A stretch of DNA of 64,000 bases from the NCBI RefSeq assembly GCF_039822205.1, contig NZ_JBAGBW010000003.1, forward strand, positions 1 through 64,000, in the 5' to 3' direction. This DNA is from Thermodesulfobium sp. 4217-1 (GTDB taxonomy: Bacteria > Thermodesulfobiota > Thermodesulfobiia > Thermodesulfobiales > Thermodesulfobiaceae). The position numbers and the translations under genes were made by a program. Positions 62,500 through 64,000 of the stretch are shown here, one piece after another. Position 1 is the stretch's first letter. The number at the start of each line of letters is the position of its first letter. Under the pieces are notes generated by a model. The model saw only the letters and a program-made list of their open reading frames with translations. It was not told the origin of the DNA and did no database searches.

Positions 62500-63255
62500 T
62501 TGCATATCGCAGAAGAATTTATGTTACACAAGATCATTCCAATAAACATTGCTGGTTTTGATTTAAGCATTACACAGGCAGTTTTATGGATGTGGATAGC
62601 GTCTGTTATTATGCTGCTGTTTTTGTTTTATTGCAGCAAGAACATGACGGTTATACCTTCTAATAGGCTGGTTACAATGTTTGAAGTTTTTGTCGACTTT
62701 GTCAAAAAGGACATGGTAGAGAGTTTTATGCACGGGCAAGATGTAGAGAGATTCTTCCCACTAATAGCATCTATGTTTTTCTTTATTTTTGCATCAAACT
62801 TCATAGGAATTATCCCTGGGACTTATACTCCGACGAGCAACATCAATACAACTGCTGTCCTGGCTATATTTGTGTTTATCCTTTATAACGTTCTGGGAGT
62901 TATTAGGAACGGTGTAGGCGGATATCTAAAAAGTATAGTTGTTCCTGGTCTTCCTGCTCCTATTATTCCGGTTGTTTTTGTCATAGAGGTATTTAGCCAC
63001 TTTGCAAGGCCTCTTTCATTGGCAATAAGGTTATTTGCCAATATGATGGCTGGACACATTATAATCGGTGTTTTGATTTATCTTGCACTGCTTGCGACAG
63101 GAGCATTTATGGGTGGCATAATGCTCGGGTCTGTTTCTTTCGCTGCTTCTGTGGGAATGTATTTCTTGGAAGTTTTTGTAAAATCACTTCAAGCGATAAT
63201 CTTTGCTGTTTTAACATCAATGTATATTGCTGGTGCTGTTGCACCTGAACATTAG
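62500..63255 (+). CDS. atpB: F-type ATP synthase subunit a
   Basis: Membrane subunit forming the ion half-channels. The 251 residues contain the essential Arg in FSHFARPLSLAIRLFANMMAG and five to six hydrophobic helices. TTG 62500 follows AAAGGGGGTGA. Second gene of the atp operon. Confidence 0.95.
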   Translation: MHIAEEFMLHKIIPINIAGFDLSITQAVLWMWIASVIMLLFLFYCSKNMTVIPSNRLVTMFEVFVDFVKKDMVESFMHGQDVERFFPLIASMFFFIFASNFIGIIPGTYTPTSNINTTAVLAIFVFILYNVLGVIRNGVGGYLKSIVVPGLPAPIIPVVFVIEVFSHFARPLSLAIRLFANMMAGHIIIGVLIYLALLATGAFMGGIMLGSVSFAASVGMYFLEVFVKSLQAIIFAVLTSMYIAGAVAPEH

Positions 63256-63301
63256 TTTTTGTTTCACAACTTTAATTAAAAATTTTTGGAGGTGTTTTTA
63301 A

Positions 63302-63553
63302 ATGGATGCAGTAAGTATAAATCTTGGTTTGGCTCAGTTGGGCGCAGGTGTTGCTATTGGATTTGCCGCTGCTGGTGGTGGCGCAGGAATGGGTATATTG
63401 GGTGGATATTTTTTGACCGCTCTTGCAAGACAGCCAGAACTTCTTGGACCACTACGTACCTATATGATTTTGGTATTGGTCTTTATTGAAGCTCAGGTTC
63501 TTTATGGTTTTACTGTTTCTATGATCCTTTTGTTTGCTGCTCCTAAGCATTAG
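63302..63553 (+). CDS. atpE: F-type ATP synthase subunit c
   Basis: Rotor ring subunit, 83 residues, two helices. The glycine-rich GFAAAGGGAGMG and the loop ARQPELLGPLRTY are typical, and the ion-binding Glu lies in VFIEAQVLYGF. The residue after Glu is Ala and the usual Na-site Gln/Ser are not evident, suggesting proton use. GGAGGTG before ATG 63302. Confidence 0.95.
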   Translation: MDAVSINLGLAQLGAGVAIGFAAAGGGAGMGILGGYFLTALARQPELLGPLRTYMILVLVFIEAQVLYGFTVSMILLFAAPKH

Positions 63554-63584
63554 TCTTTTATTCTTTTAAGGGAGATCTAAAAAA

Positions 63585-64000
63585 ATGATGAATTTTGAAT
63601 TTGGTCTGGAGTTCTGGACTATTGTCTCCTTTTTTATATTCTTCTTTCTATTTGCAAAGTTTGTTGTTCCACCAATAAATAATGCTCTTAAAGAGAGAGA
63701 AAAGGCTATTGCAGGGGCGATAGAGCAGGCTCGAAATGAAAGAGAAGAGGCAGAAAAGCTCTTACAAGAATCAAAAAAAGAACTTGAGGAAACAAGGGCT
63801 CGTTCTTCAAAGATTGTAGAAGAGGCAAGAGCTTATGCTGATGATGTTAAGAATGACATTGTTAAAAAAGCAAAAGATGAAGCACAGAAAATAGTTGAAA
63901 ATGCTTCCAAAGATCTTGATAGAGCGAAGGCAGAAGTAATAGCTGAGCTAAAAGTGGAAGTTGTTAATCTTACCATTACTCTTGCAGAAAAACTCCTTGA
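63585..64000 (+). CDS. atpF: F-type ATP synthase subunit b, cut by window end
   Basis: The open frame from ATG 63585 (or 63588) reads MMNFEFGLEFWTIVSFFIFF, one membrane helix, then a long charged coiled coil (NEREEAEKLLQESKKELEET) typical of the peripheral stalk. It is still open at base 64000, so the C-terminus is missing. AAGGGAG precedes it. The atp genes for delta, alpha, gamma, beta and epsilon probably follow outside the window. Confidence 0.92.
   Translation, partial: MMNFEFGLEFWTIVSFFIFFFLFAKFVVPPINNALKEREKAIAGAIEQARNEREEAEKLLQESKKELEETRARSSKIVEEARAYADDVKNDIVKKAKDEAQKIVENASKDLDRAKAEVIAELKVEVVNLTITLAEKLL

Overview
The window is 64 kb of AT-rich bacterial chromosome. Genes are tightly packed and mostly on the plus strand, arginine is largely AGA/AGG, and many genes start with TTG or GTG. 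Core genes lie in typical bacterial order (S10-spc-alpha operons; secE-nusG-rplKAJL). A PilQ-type secretin points to an outer membrane. The mix fits a low-GC thermophilic diderm near the Firmicutes-like deep lineages (for example Thermodesulfobium); that placement is inference, with no 16S gene to confirm it. No rRNA, CRISPR array, insertion sequence or prophage is visible.

Layout: 1-14150 is one ribosomal superoperon from rpsJ to rplQ, including secY, map, infA and rpoA. It lacks rpmD between rpsE and rplO, and adk between secY and map. 14183-20100 holds a terminator, truA, a consensus promoter, rplM-rpsI, and then a three-gene serine set (class V aminotransferase, serA, histidine-type phosphatase) and a ThiF/TcdA-like gene. 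20100-24530 carries speD, a kinase-like/P-loop fusion on the minus strand, a DUF815 ATPase, an FmdB-like zinc ribbon and a flavin oxidoreductase. 24530-28090 is rpmG, tRNA-Trp, secE, nusG, rplK, rplA, an L10 leader, rplJ and rplL. An MFS transporter follows, and after it lies a decayed copy of the rplL 3' end with its terminator; an aldo/keto reductase comes next.

30694-38099 is a signalling operon: an unknown protein, a Cache-HAMP receptor with a degenerate chemoreceptor tip, a vWA protein, a pseudokinase-PP2C fusion, and a zinc-ribbon Ser/Thr kinase with Sel1 repeats. A T-box leader then controls ilvB-ilvN-ilvC-leuA. pilM-N-O-P-Q follows, coupled to a polysaccharide deacetylase, then a UspA protein.

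49256-58149 is on the minus strand. rpsO-pnp-nth leads into a lipid operon: PHP phosphoesterase, inositol-1-phosphate synthase, acyltransferase, second PHP protein, CDP-alcohol phosphatidyltransferase, PatA-like acyltransferase and PimA-like mannosyltransferase. The last three have the order of the mycobacterial pgsA-patA-pimA genes, which suggests a phosphatidylinositol-glycoside pathway. 58309-61332 has a RuvC-like protein, dCMP deaminase and wecA/wecB-type surface polysaccharide genes. A LUD-domain gene follows on the minus strand, and the window ends inside an F-type ATP synthase operon (atpZ/I-like, atpB, atpE, partial atpF).

The strongest candidates for new biology are the inositol-lipid operon and the phospho-signalling operon. 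Two genes that appear to lack any ATG/GTG/TTG start are also notable.
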